Shown here piece after piece: positions 25,487 through 37,850 of a stretch of 64,000 nt of DNA. A model generated the notes under the pieces. The model was given only the letters and a program-made list of their open reading frames with translations. It did no database searches and was not told the DNA's origin. Made by a program: the position numbers and the translations under genes. The stretch lies in NCBI GenBank assembly GCA_030272155.1, contig CP126197.1:682001-746000 (forward strand), in the 5' to 3' direction. This stretch comes from Tetradesmus obliquus (Eukaryota > Chlorophyta > Chlorophyceae > Sphaeropleales > Scenedesmaceae). Numbering within the stretch: position 1 is the first letter of the stretch; each line of letters starts with the position of its first letter.

Positions 25487-26097
25487 ACTCACCCAGTGTG
25501 TGGCCCAGCTCATGAGAGATCGCCTCCATGGTTGCTTTGGTAGTGAGGCCCCTGCAGAGCAACCAGCAGCACGCCGACAGCATGGCGGGTCTGATAACAT
25601 TCTCTCGGTTAATTAGTGCAGCAGCTGAACTAATTCATGGGGCACACAGCAGAGCCTGAAAAACGGGATATGAACTTTTGGTAGTAAGGCCCTGCAGAGC
25701 AGCGACCCGTGCGCCGACAGCATGCTGAGTCAGTAGCAGAACTAGATTGCACGGCGCCTGGACGACCCATGACAGTGCACATTATGAGGTTCGACAGTAG
25801 AAGCAGGCAGCACACACCGCCATCGGCTTGCTTGCTGACGAGCTGCTCTTGAGGGATGCCCATAGAATGTTGTTAGCACACCACGCTGTTTCACTCACCC
25901 GGCAAACACAAACAGGTCTTTGTAGATCTGACTGGGGTCTGCTGTTGGCGCGACAACCAATCCAAAGGATCCTACAAAGGCCAGCCCAGCCGGTGTGTTG
26001 TCAGGGTTGCCTTTTCCTTCGTATTTTGGCCAGTCTGGCAAGCCACCGATACAGACACGCATGCCATACTCGGTGTCTTCATTGCTGGACCTGCTGT

Positions 26098-26100
26098 CAT

Positions 26101-26166
<66 letters not shown>

Positions 26167-26176
26167 GCAGCAGCAG
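26098..26176. repeat. (CAG)n tract in a metalloprotease intron
   Basis: About 24 near-perfect CAG units lie immediately upstream of the acceptor of exon 26090-25899. On the sense strand this is CTG repeated, which supplies the pyrimidine-rich stretch before the AG. Confidence 0.85.
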
Positions 26177-26713
26177 AGGTGGCAGCGCTGCTTGCAGCAG
26201 TAGCAGTCCACCAACCAGCACGTGGATGGCATGGTGTAAAGGCAGATAGCACTGCTTACATGCATATCAGGCCCCACAGCTGACCACGCACCCGCGTGGA
26301 GGACGCATATGTCACATCAGCTGCACTTTTTACGTGCATCCCAGCAAACGTGCCCGAAGCGCTGCAAAGCACCACTGGAAAGGGGAGTCAACAGCAAGGC
26401 TGGGCCTCACCTTTCAAGCTTGGCTGCTGGCGGCTCTTCTGTCGTGATGTCGATGTCCCAAATGGCGTAGTCAGATGCCACTGCACGCCACAGCCATAAA
26501 AAGGCACAAAGGACACACGTGGTGGGACAAAGAGCATGCACCACCTGGCGCATACGTACGTGCACTAGCCGATGCCACTGCAAGCCACATCAGCCCTGCT
26601 TACATGATGTAAAACGAAAACTCTCCCTTTACATCACATAAGGTGCATTGCTGAAGGACTGGGCACATGGAGGGTTGCTGAGCAACAGGCCATTGGGGGG
26701 CCTGGGCAACTGC

Positions 26714-26750
<37 letters not shown>

Positions 26751-27702
26751 TGTCTCATCCTGCCATGGCTGCATGTATAGGATGCTGGCCACACCTCCTG
26801 CACACCCCCTGCAGCTGCTGGACTGTCTGCACAACCCTGCATTCCATGCATGTAAAATTGTGACATAACAACTTCCAAGCAATCCCTCACCTCCTCTCCA
26901 GATGGTCACTATCGCCTTCAGCTCTGCTGCTGTGAAGGTGTTCCCGTTGCCATCATTTTGGAATCGCGGGGTGTTGATTGGCGCTGCGCCGGTGTCGGAA
27001 TTCTTTGCAGTGTTCCATGCGGTGCCCTGCGCCCGCAGCACAACAGCAGGAACACAGCGCAGCAACTGTCAGTTGAGGGACTTGCCAACATGCAGCAGCA
27101 GCTGCAGTCTGACATTTGGATTGCGACTGTGGTTTTGTGTTGTGCCAGCAGCAGCACCAACCCAGGGTTGCAGGGTGGCCCCCAGCCTGCCCCCCGCTAG
27201 TCAGTTTCCATTGCACAGCAGGAAACCCCAAGTACTGTATATTTCCATGGTGTTCATGGCCGTGCTAGTGCCAGTCACTGCTGTGGCAGCGGCTGCTGAA
27301 TGATCACCGCAAGCACTTGCCTCTGTGGTGCAGCCTTTGAACTGCAAGAAGGCAATGCGGCTCGCTGTTGGCCTTGAGTGCAGCTTGAAGACGGCGGCCT
27401 CTGTCAGTGGCACTTGCGTGTCTTCGGAATTAGCGGGCAAATTGGCGGTTGTTACGCCCTCAACGGCGCCCGGCAGCAGCTGTGCCTGCCTGGTGAGCCT
27501 GCTGTTGTTGCCACCCCTTCTGCAGGTGTACGGAAAAGTTCCGTCCATGATTGCGGCATCAGCATCGCGCCGTAGAATCTCCACAAGGCGTGGAACTGCA
27601 AATCCTGTTGACTGCGAGGCGGCATGCAGGCTGCTGGCCTCTATGCCTATCGACGCAGCAGAAGCAGCAAGCTCGATGTCTCCATCGTCATTCAACAGCG
27701 CC

Positions 27703-27717
27703 CTGCTATGAACTCAC
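27703..27717 (-). other. 15-nt GTGAGT...CAG segment spanning the in-frame TGA
   Basis: The segment GTGAGTTCATAGCAG starts like a donor, ends like an acceptor, contains the TGA and is exactly five codons long. Removing it would leave an open signal peptide. The paralogue aligns without a gap here (AVSPRA against *VHSRA), which favours a simple nonsense change. Confidence 0.4.
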
Positions 27718-27888
27718 TTTAAACACAATGAAAGCAATAACAGCAGTTGAAACTGTCCGATCATTGCGTCAGCACGCGGGGTAAGGCGCGTGCTCGTTTT
27801 CAGCCTGATGCTCCGTAGGTGAGACAAATCTGGGTTCCGTGTATAAAATTAAGTAGCACCATTTGAATTTGCCCCCGTGTCAGGCATG

Positions 27889-27896
27889 TATATATA
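27889..27896 (-). promoter_or_regulatory. Possible TATA box of the 21.3-27.8 kb metalloprotease
   Basis: TATATATA lies 125 nt upstream of the ATG at 27764. The motif is self-complementary, so its direction is fixed only by the neighbouring gene. Confidence 0.35.
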
Positions 27897-27899
27897 GCA

Positions 27900-29818
27900 C
27901 ACCAGGAGTGACCTGGAGTGATGTGTTCAAGCACCGACACGCGAATTATACCACGGCCTGATTGCTAACGCACATAGGTTGATGGTCAAAAGCTATTGTA
28001 TGTGGTTTCTCTGTTTACTCAGAATACGAACGGTCTCGGTTGAGGCCTGCTGGCAGAGGCCACGATTCAGTTATCGTCGAGTCTCACTAGGAACGCTGTG
28101 TGTTCATATGTGATGGCTTTTGGGAGATCCAAAAACTCAAACCGCTTTCTAAGAATTAGTTTGATGACCCCATTGAGATGGAGCGACAACTCCGTGTAAC
28201 CCCTGCTCTCCTTTTACCCCCCTCACGTAAGCCTTGACGTACACTGAGCACCTGTCAGTCTAAATTATTCTTATTAATCCCCTTGAGCATTGAGGGTTGG
28301 TAGCTGCTTTGAACGGCACTGCCATTGCACTGCTGCTGCTTTGAGTACAGCCGTGTTCTCATAAACGTCGTGCTTGTGCGTATTGTTTGCTGAAACGTTT
28401 GCATGTGTGACCAAATATGTACATGTTCATGTGTTGGGGGCATTTGCAGTGCCAGTTGAGCCGGGTGGCCACTGGCACTCAACAGTGAGGAGTCTTATGT
28501 ATTCAACTTGAGTATAAAGAGTTGCAGCGTGAATGCAGGTCAGACAATTACAAGCAAGCATAATGCAACATAATGAGTACTCACATGGCTAGAGATGGCG
28601 TCCCCCAACACCAACGTGAGTGCGGCCCGGCCGCACGCTAGTGTCAGCTGATGTATGACACTGCCAAACGCCTGTGGACAGCGTCGTTGACACTAGGGCA
28701 GCCACCAACTGATCAGCGCATTTGAACCAGCAACGAACGCTACTAGACACGCAGCAGCTGTATCTACAGCCGTATAAGCAGTGCCACTGGCCAGTGCCGC
28801 ACTGCCACTGCACCAACAGGCCGCCAGGTGCGCTGCACTTGCCAGCGGCTGGCAGCCCGGCTGCACCATCCAGCCTCACGCAGAGGCACTGGCCAGTGGC
28901 GTTTCCAATGAAGTTGCCATGAAGATACAACCCACGCCTGTCACCATACCCATCCACACATACTCCATAAAAGTACATGACGGTTCATGCAGTGAACCCC
29001 TATGCAGTGAACCCTTGCATTACATTACGATACATTGCATTACCCTTGCATAGCACCCATGCAGTGAACCCCTGCAGGGAACCCCTATAGCTGTATCTCA
29101 AGCTCCAGCTTGCAGCTTGGATGGAGGGAACAGGCTGCTCTGTTGCGCCAGCTGTGCATGGGGCAGACAGCAGAATTGTTTGCATACAGCAAACGGGCAT
29201 ATTGTGGACATGACGGCTGCACGGTGTATAGTAGCAGCAGCAGACCATGTCCACTAAAATAAACCACTCACACTGAGGAGGCCATCTGTGCAATACCTTT
29301 CTGTAAACACAATGCTGGGTGCTGCCAACTGCTCAGCAGTGCAGCGCAGCTTAAAGACGCTGGCACAAGCAATTGGATGAATGTCCGCGCACGACAGACT
29401 GGCAGTACTGCAGACCAATTTCTTATCAGCTATGATGCAACATTGTGGAATTTGATGTACAGGAGATCACAGCAGAATTGCGCGCATTGCCACTCGTAAC
29501 TGCAGGCACACTCATGACAGCTGCCCCGCCATATTTCCAAGCTGTGTCAGGGATGCGCAGCAACATCCAGCACCGCACACGCTGCACATCTATGCGTTTC
29601 ATGCAGCATGTAAGTGCCCCCAACCAGATGTTAGAAAGCCGAACGGTCAACTTGGCTTCAAGTTGTCGCCACACTCAGCGCCGCAGCTGTGCCGTAATGC
29701 TGCTACCCATCCATCACGCATCAAACATACCACCAAGCGCCAAATCAGCCCCACACGCAGCACATACCCTCAACGCCACACACAACAAGCCACACCCCAC
29801 AAAAGCAAATACCAGACA
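27900..29818. other. Spacer between metalloprotease and cyclase genes
   Basis: No supported gene. A 129-codon minus frame at 28589-28978 starts plausibly (VCVDGYGDRRG) but turns Cys/Ser-rich, with no recognisable domain or splice partner. Around 28985-29095 the words GCAGTGAACCCCT and CATTACATTACG recur, a short local repeat. 29400-29818 is probably the 3' untranslated region of the cyclase gene. Confidence 0.4.
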
Positions 29819-32800
29819 TCAAACATCGCCCTCCTGCTGCTGCCCCTCCGCCTCATCCTCCTGCACACTCTCCCGCTGCCCCCACCCCAGCCCCTGCAGC
29901 TGCACCCCCACCCCCACCCCGCCCCGCGGGCTGCTGCAGCTGCTGCTGCCCCCTGCACTCCCACTACCAAAGCTGAAGGCCCGAGCTACCCAGGAGCCCG
30001 GCCGCGGCGCCAAGCCTGCGCCCTGCCTCAGCAGCCCGCCAGCGCTACCAGCGCTGGCTGCCGCAGATACTGAGGACAGCTGCGCATCGCGCGACGCCAG
30101 CACCGAAACCGGCATGGAGCGCTGCCGCAGCATCGAAGTGAACGAGCCAGATCTACTGCTGCTGTTACTACGCACCGCGAATCCGCCACCAGCCGCACCA
30201 GCAGCAGCAGCAAGAGCCAGCCCGTTTGCAGCTTTGTTGCTGCGTCGCATCAGCTCCGCGGCCGCCGCTGCAGCCGCCGCAGCCGCCTCGCGCTGCTGCT
30301 GCAGCTGCCGGTACCGCAGCGCCAGCGCGGGCAGGGCCACGGCCGGCACCTGCGCGCATTTTGCTGCCTGCGGCTCCAGCAGGCGGCCTTTTGCGCTCTT
30401 TGGTGGGCTGTCTGGCAGCAGGAAGCGGCGTGGGGCCAGGTGCTGCAGCGCCACCTGCACGATGTCCACTGGGCTGGGCTGGCCTTTTACTACAAAGCGG
30501 CCCACCTGCAGCAAGACAGAAAGGTTGAGTTATGTGGAGGCGCAGATGGCAGGTCCTGCTGCAATGTCCAAGGGCTGGGCTGGCCCTTCACCACAAAGCG
30601 GCCCACCTGCAGCATGCATGTGGTGCACAGCATAGTATGTTGACGATCTCTACTACATGCACTGCTGCCTGCAAACAACATTAGCAGCTGGCAGCTGACA
30701 CTGAACCACAGCACCCCCCAGCGAACAACTACTCACAACCAGCAGCAGCAGCAGCCACCTGCACGCACCTGGTGCACCTCCACTGCGTACCTCTCACTCG
30801 GCAGCTGCGACACACAGCAGCAGCACGGCAGCTGCGTCGGCGTCGGCACAGTGTGCACCGACACAGCCGCCACAGCACCACCAGCAGCACCACCACCCCT
30901 CACTACCTTGCTGACCCCTGAGCTGCCTGCCACACTGCCCCGCCTGCCCATGCCACCACCTGCTGCTGCTGCTGCTGCTGCCAATGCTGCTGCTGCCGTG
31001 CTATGTGCTGAGGAGCCTCTGCGGCCCAGCCCCAAGCCGCGTGGGGAGTTGGGGCCCTCTGCTGCTGCTGCTGCTGCTGCTGCTGCGCCGCCGCCGCCCC
31101 AGCCGTGGAATGTGCCAGATCCCGGGGAGTGTGGCCGCGCTGGCGCTGCTGCTGCTGCTGCTGCCGTCCAGGGGCCAGGCAAATCGCCTGCCGCACCCTG
31201 CTGCTGCTGCTGCTGCTGCTGCTTGAAGGCTGACAGGTAGCCAGCAGGCCCGCTGGGTGCTGAGCTGGCAAGCAAGTTATTGCTGCTGAAGGAAGGGAAG
31301 CTGTTGCCCGGGCTGGGGCAGCGAGGCAGGGCCGGGCCGGCCGACTGAGCCCTGCTGCCCGCCTGCAGCGGCAAGGTGCTGCCATTACATGCTGCTGCTG
31401 CTGCTGCTGCTGCTGGTGTAGTAGTAGCAGCAGCAGCAGCAGCTGGCTGTGCATTGCCCTGGAAGCTGAGCTCCTCCAGGCTGATGGTGGTGCTGGCTGT
31501 GGCAGCAGGCGACAGCAGCGGCTGCACCTGCTGCAGCAGCTGCTGCTGCTGCTGCGCTGAGCCGCTGCCTGGCGTGCCAGGCACAGCGTCAAGCTGCAAC
31601 GCCTGCTGCTGCTGTTCGGATGCAAACGGTGTGGCTGCAACCGTGCCTGGCAGCGACAGCAGCTGCACATCAGCAGGACCCGAATCTTCCGCTGCTGATG
31701 CTGCTGCTGCCTCTGCTGCAGCCCCTGCAGCAGCTGCTGCGTGCTGTGCTGCAGCGAGGTCTGCCCACTCTGCCACCACTGCTGCTGCCAGGCCAGCTTC
31801 ACACACGATCTGCCCTCCTTGCGCACACACTGCCTCGTACCTGCAACGAGTACAACAATTGCAACATAAGAGTACCATGTCATTGTGCAGCCAGCGTGCT
31901 GACAGGTCGCTTGGTAATTGGAACACATTCACGAACAGCACAGCTACCCACACTACTGCTTGCAATGCACGCATTGCACAGCAACACACGAAATGCAAGC
32001 ATGGCATACATCTCACCCAGCTAGCGCTGCCGCTGCTGCTGCTGCTGGTGCACCACGTGGTGGTGGCCTCTCACCTCGCTGCCATGTTGATGTTGTTGGA
32101 GTGGTAGTCAGCGCGCCCCAGGTGGTCCGGGCACACCGCCTGCGGGCTGCCGCAGTCCACGCCCATCCTGCAATACGATGCAGCACGTATGCGTGTGTGT
32201 TTACTTCGTTGTAGCACTTGCCACTTGATGCTGCCACGTCCAACATGTCAGCAGCTCTCTTCTTGAGCAATGTTGTGCCACATGCACAAAGATGACGCAG
32301 GGCAATCAGAGTAGACAGCCTGGTAATGCAAACTCCTGAAGACGTCACAGCAGCCAGGCTGCAGCTGGCAGCCAGCAGAGCAGACGCACGCCCAGCAAGC
32401 ACAACACACACATCACGCTGACAATGCAGATGCAAAGTATCATGTCACAACAGCTCGCAAAGAACAAAGGCAACAGCAGAATGGGACCCACTTGATGCGT
32501 GGGCCACGGAACAGTAGGGGCGCACAGCCGTCCCGCTCTGCAGCAGCAGATGCCGCCACTGCAGCGGCAGCAGCAGCGGGTGACAGGCCCGTGGCTGCGT
32601 GCTCCAGATGCCCCGGCCTATCCAGCACCGCTGCCGGCCAGTCCTGCCACAGCAACGCCTCCTGCACCAGCAGGCACCACTCCAGCGCAAACTGGCGGCA
32701 GCAGCAGCAGCAGCAGCGGATCATGTCAACACAAGAAGCTCACGTACCATCAAGCAGCAGAATGAGGAGATCGCAAATGTGGGTCAAAAAGGCACGGGCG

Positions 32801-35024
32801 GCGCTGGAACACATGCACTGACAGAGGCACAGATTGCTGCAGGCGACTCAGGCACTGGGCCAGATTTGTGCAGCAAAAACAGATCCTAAGGCACAGCCCC
32901 TGCTCACCCTGGGCCGGTGGAAGACCAGCAGGTACTTCATGTCACCCCCAACCTCCCTGCACATGTAGCCGCACGCCCGCAGCGGCCCACTGCAGCTGCT
33001 GCTGCCACAGCCAGCAGCCTCAACGTCATGTGCCGCCGCTGCTGCTGCTGCTGCTGAGGCGTGGTTGGTGAGCGCCAGCAGGCACTGCCGCAGCACTCTG
33101 CTGACGATGGCGGACACCTGGGCGGCGACAGACGGCTCCAGGGCGAGCCTGCAGCACAGGAATAGAGAGCTTAGCACAACATATTGTAGTAGAGCAAGCA
33201 AGGGGGCAAACGCACGTGACGAATCGAAGGTGAGCCTGCAGCGCAAGCAGGCCAAGCATGGCACAACAGGTAAACGTACAGCAAGCAAGGCTCCAGGGCG
33301 AGCCTGCAGCACAAGCATGGCAGGGATGACACAACAAGTGGCACAACACGTGGAAGTACAGCAAGCACAGCAAGAGGCAAGTGCAGGTGGTAACCACAAG
33401 CTTACCACACGCATTCCAGCATGCGCAATTGCACACTGAACGCTGCCAGCAGGTAACCTGCAAGAGTACTCGCGCAGTGCAAGCCAGCCAACAGGCTATC
33501 TGCAAACATGCAGCTCTCTTGCCTGATGCAAACAGTGAATTTTGACTGGTCAACACCCTAACACATTCAGCGGCTGCAGCTCACCTGGCTTTGGCGGGCA
33601 GGATGACTGAACAAAAGACGTACGTAGTCAGGGCAGCTGCCTCGTCAGCAGCGGCAGCAGCAGCAGTTGCCACCGGCCTGACACTTACAGAGGCAGCTGG
33701 GGAGCTGGGCAGCAGCCATAGTGAAGTGGCTGGTGAGGCATCAACACTGCCTCCTGCTGCTGCTGCTGCTGCTGCTGGAGATTGACTGCTGCCAGCTGGC
33801 TGTAAATTAAGCCCACTGCTCTTGGCCTGCTGCCCTGCCCCGCTGCTCGCTTGCGTTTGGTTCTCCTGCTGGGTTGCACGCTGCTGCTCAACACCAGCCA
33901 GCAGCGCCTGCGCTGCACCTAGCACTTCTTGCTGCCGCGAGGCATCCGACCCCTGCTGCTGCTGCTGCTGCCGCTGCTGCTGCTGCTGCCGCTCAAAGAC
34001 GCCCTGCAGCACTTTGCTGCCCATCACCTTGCTGCCTTTGACGCTGCCGCTGCCCTGCTTGTACACTGCGCCAAAGTCAGAGACCTGCTGCAGCAGCTGA
34101 TCAATCAGCGAGGCACTTGTGGTGCCAGGGGCAGCAAAGAAAGGCAGGTCATGCAGAGCAGACCCGGGCTTCAGCTGCAGCTTGTTGCCATACAGGTGTG
34201 CACGCTCCAGCAAGCGCGGAGCAAGGATCTGGTAGATCCTCAAACAGCCAGCTGCTGCTGCTGCTGCTGGTGCTGCTGCAGGTTCTTGCACTGCACCTGC
34301 TGCTGCAGCAGTTGCCGCGCCTGCATTGGCCGCTGCTGCTGTGCTGTCTGCTGGTGCGTCTGGCAGCAGCTGTGCTGCGTCCAGTGCGTGGCTGCTGCCA
34401 AAGCCTGGGATGCTGTACAGCCCCATGTCCAGCACAATGGCCTCTGCTGACAGCCGCGCACGCCTGCACACACAAAAGAAACAAATCACCAGCAGCAGAA
34501 AGCGGTGTGTTTATGAGGTGCATAGTTACACAGCGATACCTGGCCAACAGGAGATGCTCAGCCTGATATGCAGAGTAAGCACAGGTACAAGCCCCAACAG
34601 CAAGCTGTGCAGGGGCCATGTGAGCGGCAGTGGGAGGCAGCGCAGCGCTAGCAGCTGATGTTTTATGTCCGGCACACTGCTGCACCACGCGCTGCACGCA
34701 CAGCAACATGACAAGGTGCCTGAACATGCCGGCTCACTTGAGCTTGCGTGCCAGCCAGCCCCGTGGCGTGCCCCAGCCGGTAACCCTGCTGCTGCGCGCA
34801 TACCCGGAGTGGCCCACCTGCAGCCACAGCAGCAGCAGCAGCGAGCGCAACAAAAAAAGAGATGCCCCCAGCCTGCACAGCTTGCTGCAGGAGCAGGATC
34901 ATTCACTCAAACTTCAATTTTCACGCATAGCTTGTCCAGCACGCCCCTGAATATTGCTAGGCAGTATGTTGCATAGCACATGCAGTGCTCCCCCTCACAC
35001 CACATGTGACTCGCCAGCACATGA

Positions 35025-35091
<67 letters not shown>

Positions 35092-37491
35092 CGCACCTGG
35101 CCCAGCTCTTCCAGCCTGTCTTTGAGCAGCCCAAAGCTGATGCTGTCCAGCAGCACCTGCCCGCCAGAGCCAGCATCAGACACAACTGGCGGCCATATGC
35201 AGCAGAAACAGCGGCGGCAAAGGCAAAGGTTTAGTAGTGCCATTGCACCATGCAGCCAGGCAGGAGGTGACAAGCAGCAAACTAGACAAGCACAACATCT
35301 CCAGAAGGCCGCTGCGGAATCGGTGCATAAGTAGACTAGTAGGGACATGCATCATCACCAACAGAACACTGCACAATTATGCCCGGCACTCATGCAGGCA
35401 CATGTGCGGCAGCTTGAGCACAATGACAAGATCCGAATCAAATTTCCAGCAGCATGGTCCCCTGATCAAGGAGCTCATGTACTCACCCCTTGCCACCTCC
35501 AGCACCTTGCAGTTGAGGCAGTCCTCCTTATCGCCCAGCATGCCTGACGCCACGCCCATGCGCACACGCAGCCCAGGCAGCAGCAGCGACACCGCAGACA
35601 CTGCCTCTACACCGCCAGCAGCAGCACCATCCCCACTGGCCGCACCAACAGCAGCAGCAGCAGCAGTGCTGCTGATGTAGCTGCCGGGTGCTGCAGTGAC
35701 AAAAGTGCCAGCGGAAGTGACAGAGTCTGCTGTGCTGTCCATGCTGATGCTTGTGGGGCGCTGAGGGGTAGGCCGGGGTGATCGCGGCCTGCTGCTGTTG
35801 CTGCTGCAGTTGTTGGTGGGGTCGGTAGGGGCTGCCACTGCAGCAGCAACAGCAAGCAGCGCACACAGTCGTCAGTTTTGCACTTGCGGATGGTTGCAGC
35901 TGTCCTGCCATATCTACACAGGTGCATGCAAAGTATGCCACCCCTTGAAGGTGACCTACATCCTGTCAAAATCAAGCACACCTAACAGCCGAAGCCTGCA
36001 GCAGATCCTCACCAAAGCCTCCCGATGAGCTTGCCACCCCTCCACTGATGCTCCGCAGCGGCCCCTGCTGCCACAAGCTGCTGCCCACTCCTGCTGCGCT
36101 GCTGCCTTGCCCTTCCAGCCGCTGCTCAGATCCACCATCTCTGCTGTTGCTGCTGCCGTTTGTGCTGCTGTGCCTGTATGGCTGACCTGCTGCTGCTGCT
36201 CTGTTACCAGACCCTCCTAGCATCCCAGTAGGACCAAAACTGATGCCTGCTGCCTGACCCGACTGCGATTGGCTGCGCCGGGCACTGCCCCTAGCCCCCG
36301 CTCCAGCGAATGAAGCAAACGACAACCCGTTGCCGCCAGCGCTGCTGCGGTTGCCAGGTGCTGTAGAAACAAACGACAGCAGCGGCGAGACTGGTGTCGT
36401 TGAGTAGCTGCTGAGCCGCGGCGTTGTGCTGTGGTTACTGTGGTTGCTGCTGTCTTTGATAAGCTGCCTGGGGGCCGTGAGGCCTGCTGCAGCACAGTCC
36501 AGCTGCTTTTGGTGTGTCAGCAGCTCCTGGGGCCAGTCAGCACGCATCAGGGCCTGCTGCACCTGCACAGGAAGCACACATAACACCACATCACCACGGA
36601 CAGTGTGCTGAATAACCAAGCAAAAAAAATCTTGTTTGTGGTGCTGCTTGCACAGGCACGCATGAGGGCCTGCTGCACCTGCACAGGCAGCACAGGTGAC
36701 ACCAGCGTAGAGAGAGTGTGTCAGAAAACCAACGAAAGAAAACCCAGGTAGCTTGTGGAGCTGCCATGAGAGGCTGCTTCCCACATGCAGCCAGCAGTTG
36801 TTCTGCCATGCTGTCCTGACCACCTGCAGCACACAAGCATCAACCCAACTCAGCATGTACTCAAACGAGCTGCTAACCATGGACTCATCATGCATGCAGA
36901 ACCACCTGTGTTTACCTGCAGGCAGAAGGCCACTGCATCCAGCGCCTCTCTGAAGGCAACAATGAAGCTGTCTCCCTCCTGGCCGATGATGAAGCCTGGC
37001 AGACAAGCACACAGGTAGGGCAGCATGCACACACACACTTGAAATATGCTGATGTCAGCATGATGTTAAGTGCCTATGTGCACTGGCTGTGCATGTGAGA
37101 AGTGTGCACTATACAATACAGCAGAACGTCCTGCTCATACCACGGCTCTGTGACAAAGCCTGGCAGGCCATCAGGCAGCCAGGCCAGAGTAAGTGGCAGC
37201 CCAGCAGCCCTGGTGGCATGCACCCCTGTGTGCCCGTCTGTTGCGCACTGCTCACTAACAAACCGCAGCTAGGCACCATCATATGTTTCACAGTTGCGTC
37301 AGCATTACAGTTGATCGCAGTACTTTTGCATGCTGGCCAGCAGAGCAGCTACAAGCAAGCGGGGGAGTTGCGCTGCTGCTCACCGTAGTGTGTCCACGCC
37401 GCCTTGCGCATGGCGTTGTTGTGCACAGACATGGCCTTGCCCATGATGAGCGGCATGGCCACCATCAGAGCTGCGTGACAATATCAGCAGA

Positions 37492-37534
<43 letters not shown>

Positions 37535-37812
37535 CGATGATGAGGACGTTGCTGGCTCAGCATGCATTAGATCACTGCAAGAAAGACAGCTACATGCATG
37601 CACACAGCCTTGAAGACATGCGTGATGCACAGCACTATGTGCCAAAGATTACAAGTCCTGTTTCAGAAAAAGCAAGCAGCCTAGTCTTGGCCCAACATAT
37701 GCACTGTGTGCTGGCGCATCACCTGAGTAGCTCTCAATGTCTGTGATCACAATGGACACCCTGCCTGACTTGGGGGCGCCATCACGCCGCTTCTTGATGT
37801 CATCGTACGCCT

Positions 37813-37850
<38 letters not shown>

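Larger units (their letters stand above)
21331..27764 (-). pseudogene. Second metzincin-type metalloprotease paralogue with in-frame TGA and a frameshift
   Basis: Twelve exons: 27764-27321, 27026-26891, 26480-26411, 26090-25899, 25551-25493, 25273-25139, 24900-24852, 24478-24136, 23348-23239, 22747-22452, 22125-22056 and 21674-21331. The order matches the 12.1-17.9 kb gene, with zinc motif HELGHTLGLSHDG, WDIDITTEE, LFVFAG, WAPIM and YTLTVEYPG. Two lesions are seen. A TGA at 27716-27714 follows the signal peptide MIGQFQLLLLLSLCLK. In exon 25273-25139 the frame breaks near 25226-25229: YEY is followed by a stop, while the +1 frame gives GGPDVGL...WAPIM. Everything else, including all other splice phases, is intact, so it is either a young pseudogene or the lesions are assembly errors or recoding. 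Intron 1 has a GC donor (GCAAGT). Four introns are private to this copy and two to its paralogue. Confidence 0.75.

Noticed and set aside
27711..27764. Selenocysteine at the TGA of the second metalloprotease.
   Set aside because: The TGA falls at the signal-peptide border with no Cys in the paralogue at that site, and a second frame lesion lies downstream. I could not test for a SECIS element.
29445..30635. A 396-codon plus-strand frame rich in Ala, Pro and Cys.
   Set aside because: It is antisense to the last receptor-cyclase exon and reflects its GC- and CAG-rich composition.
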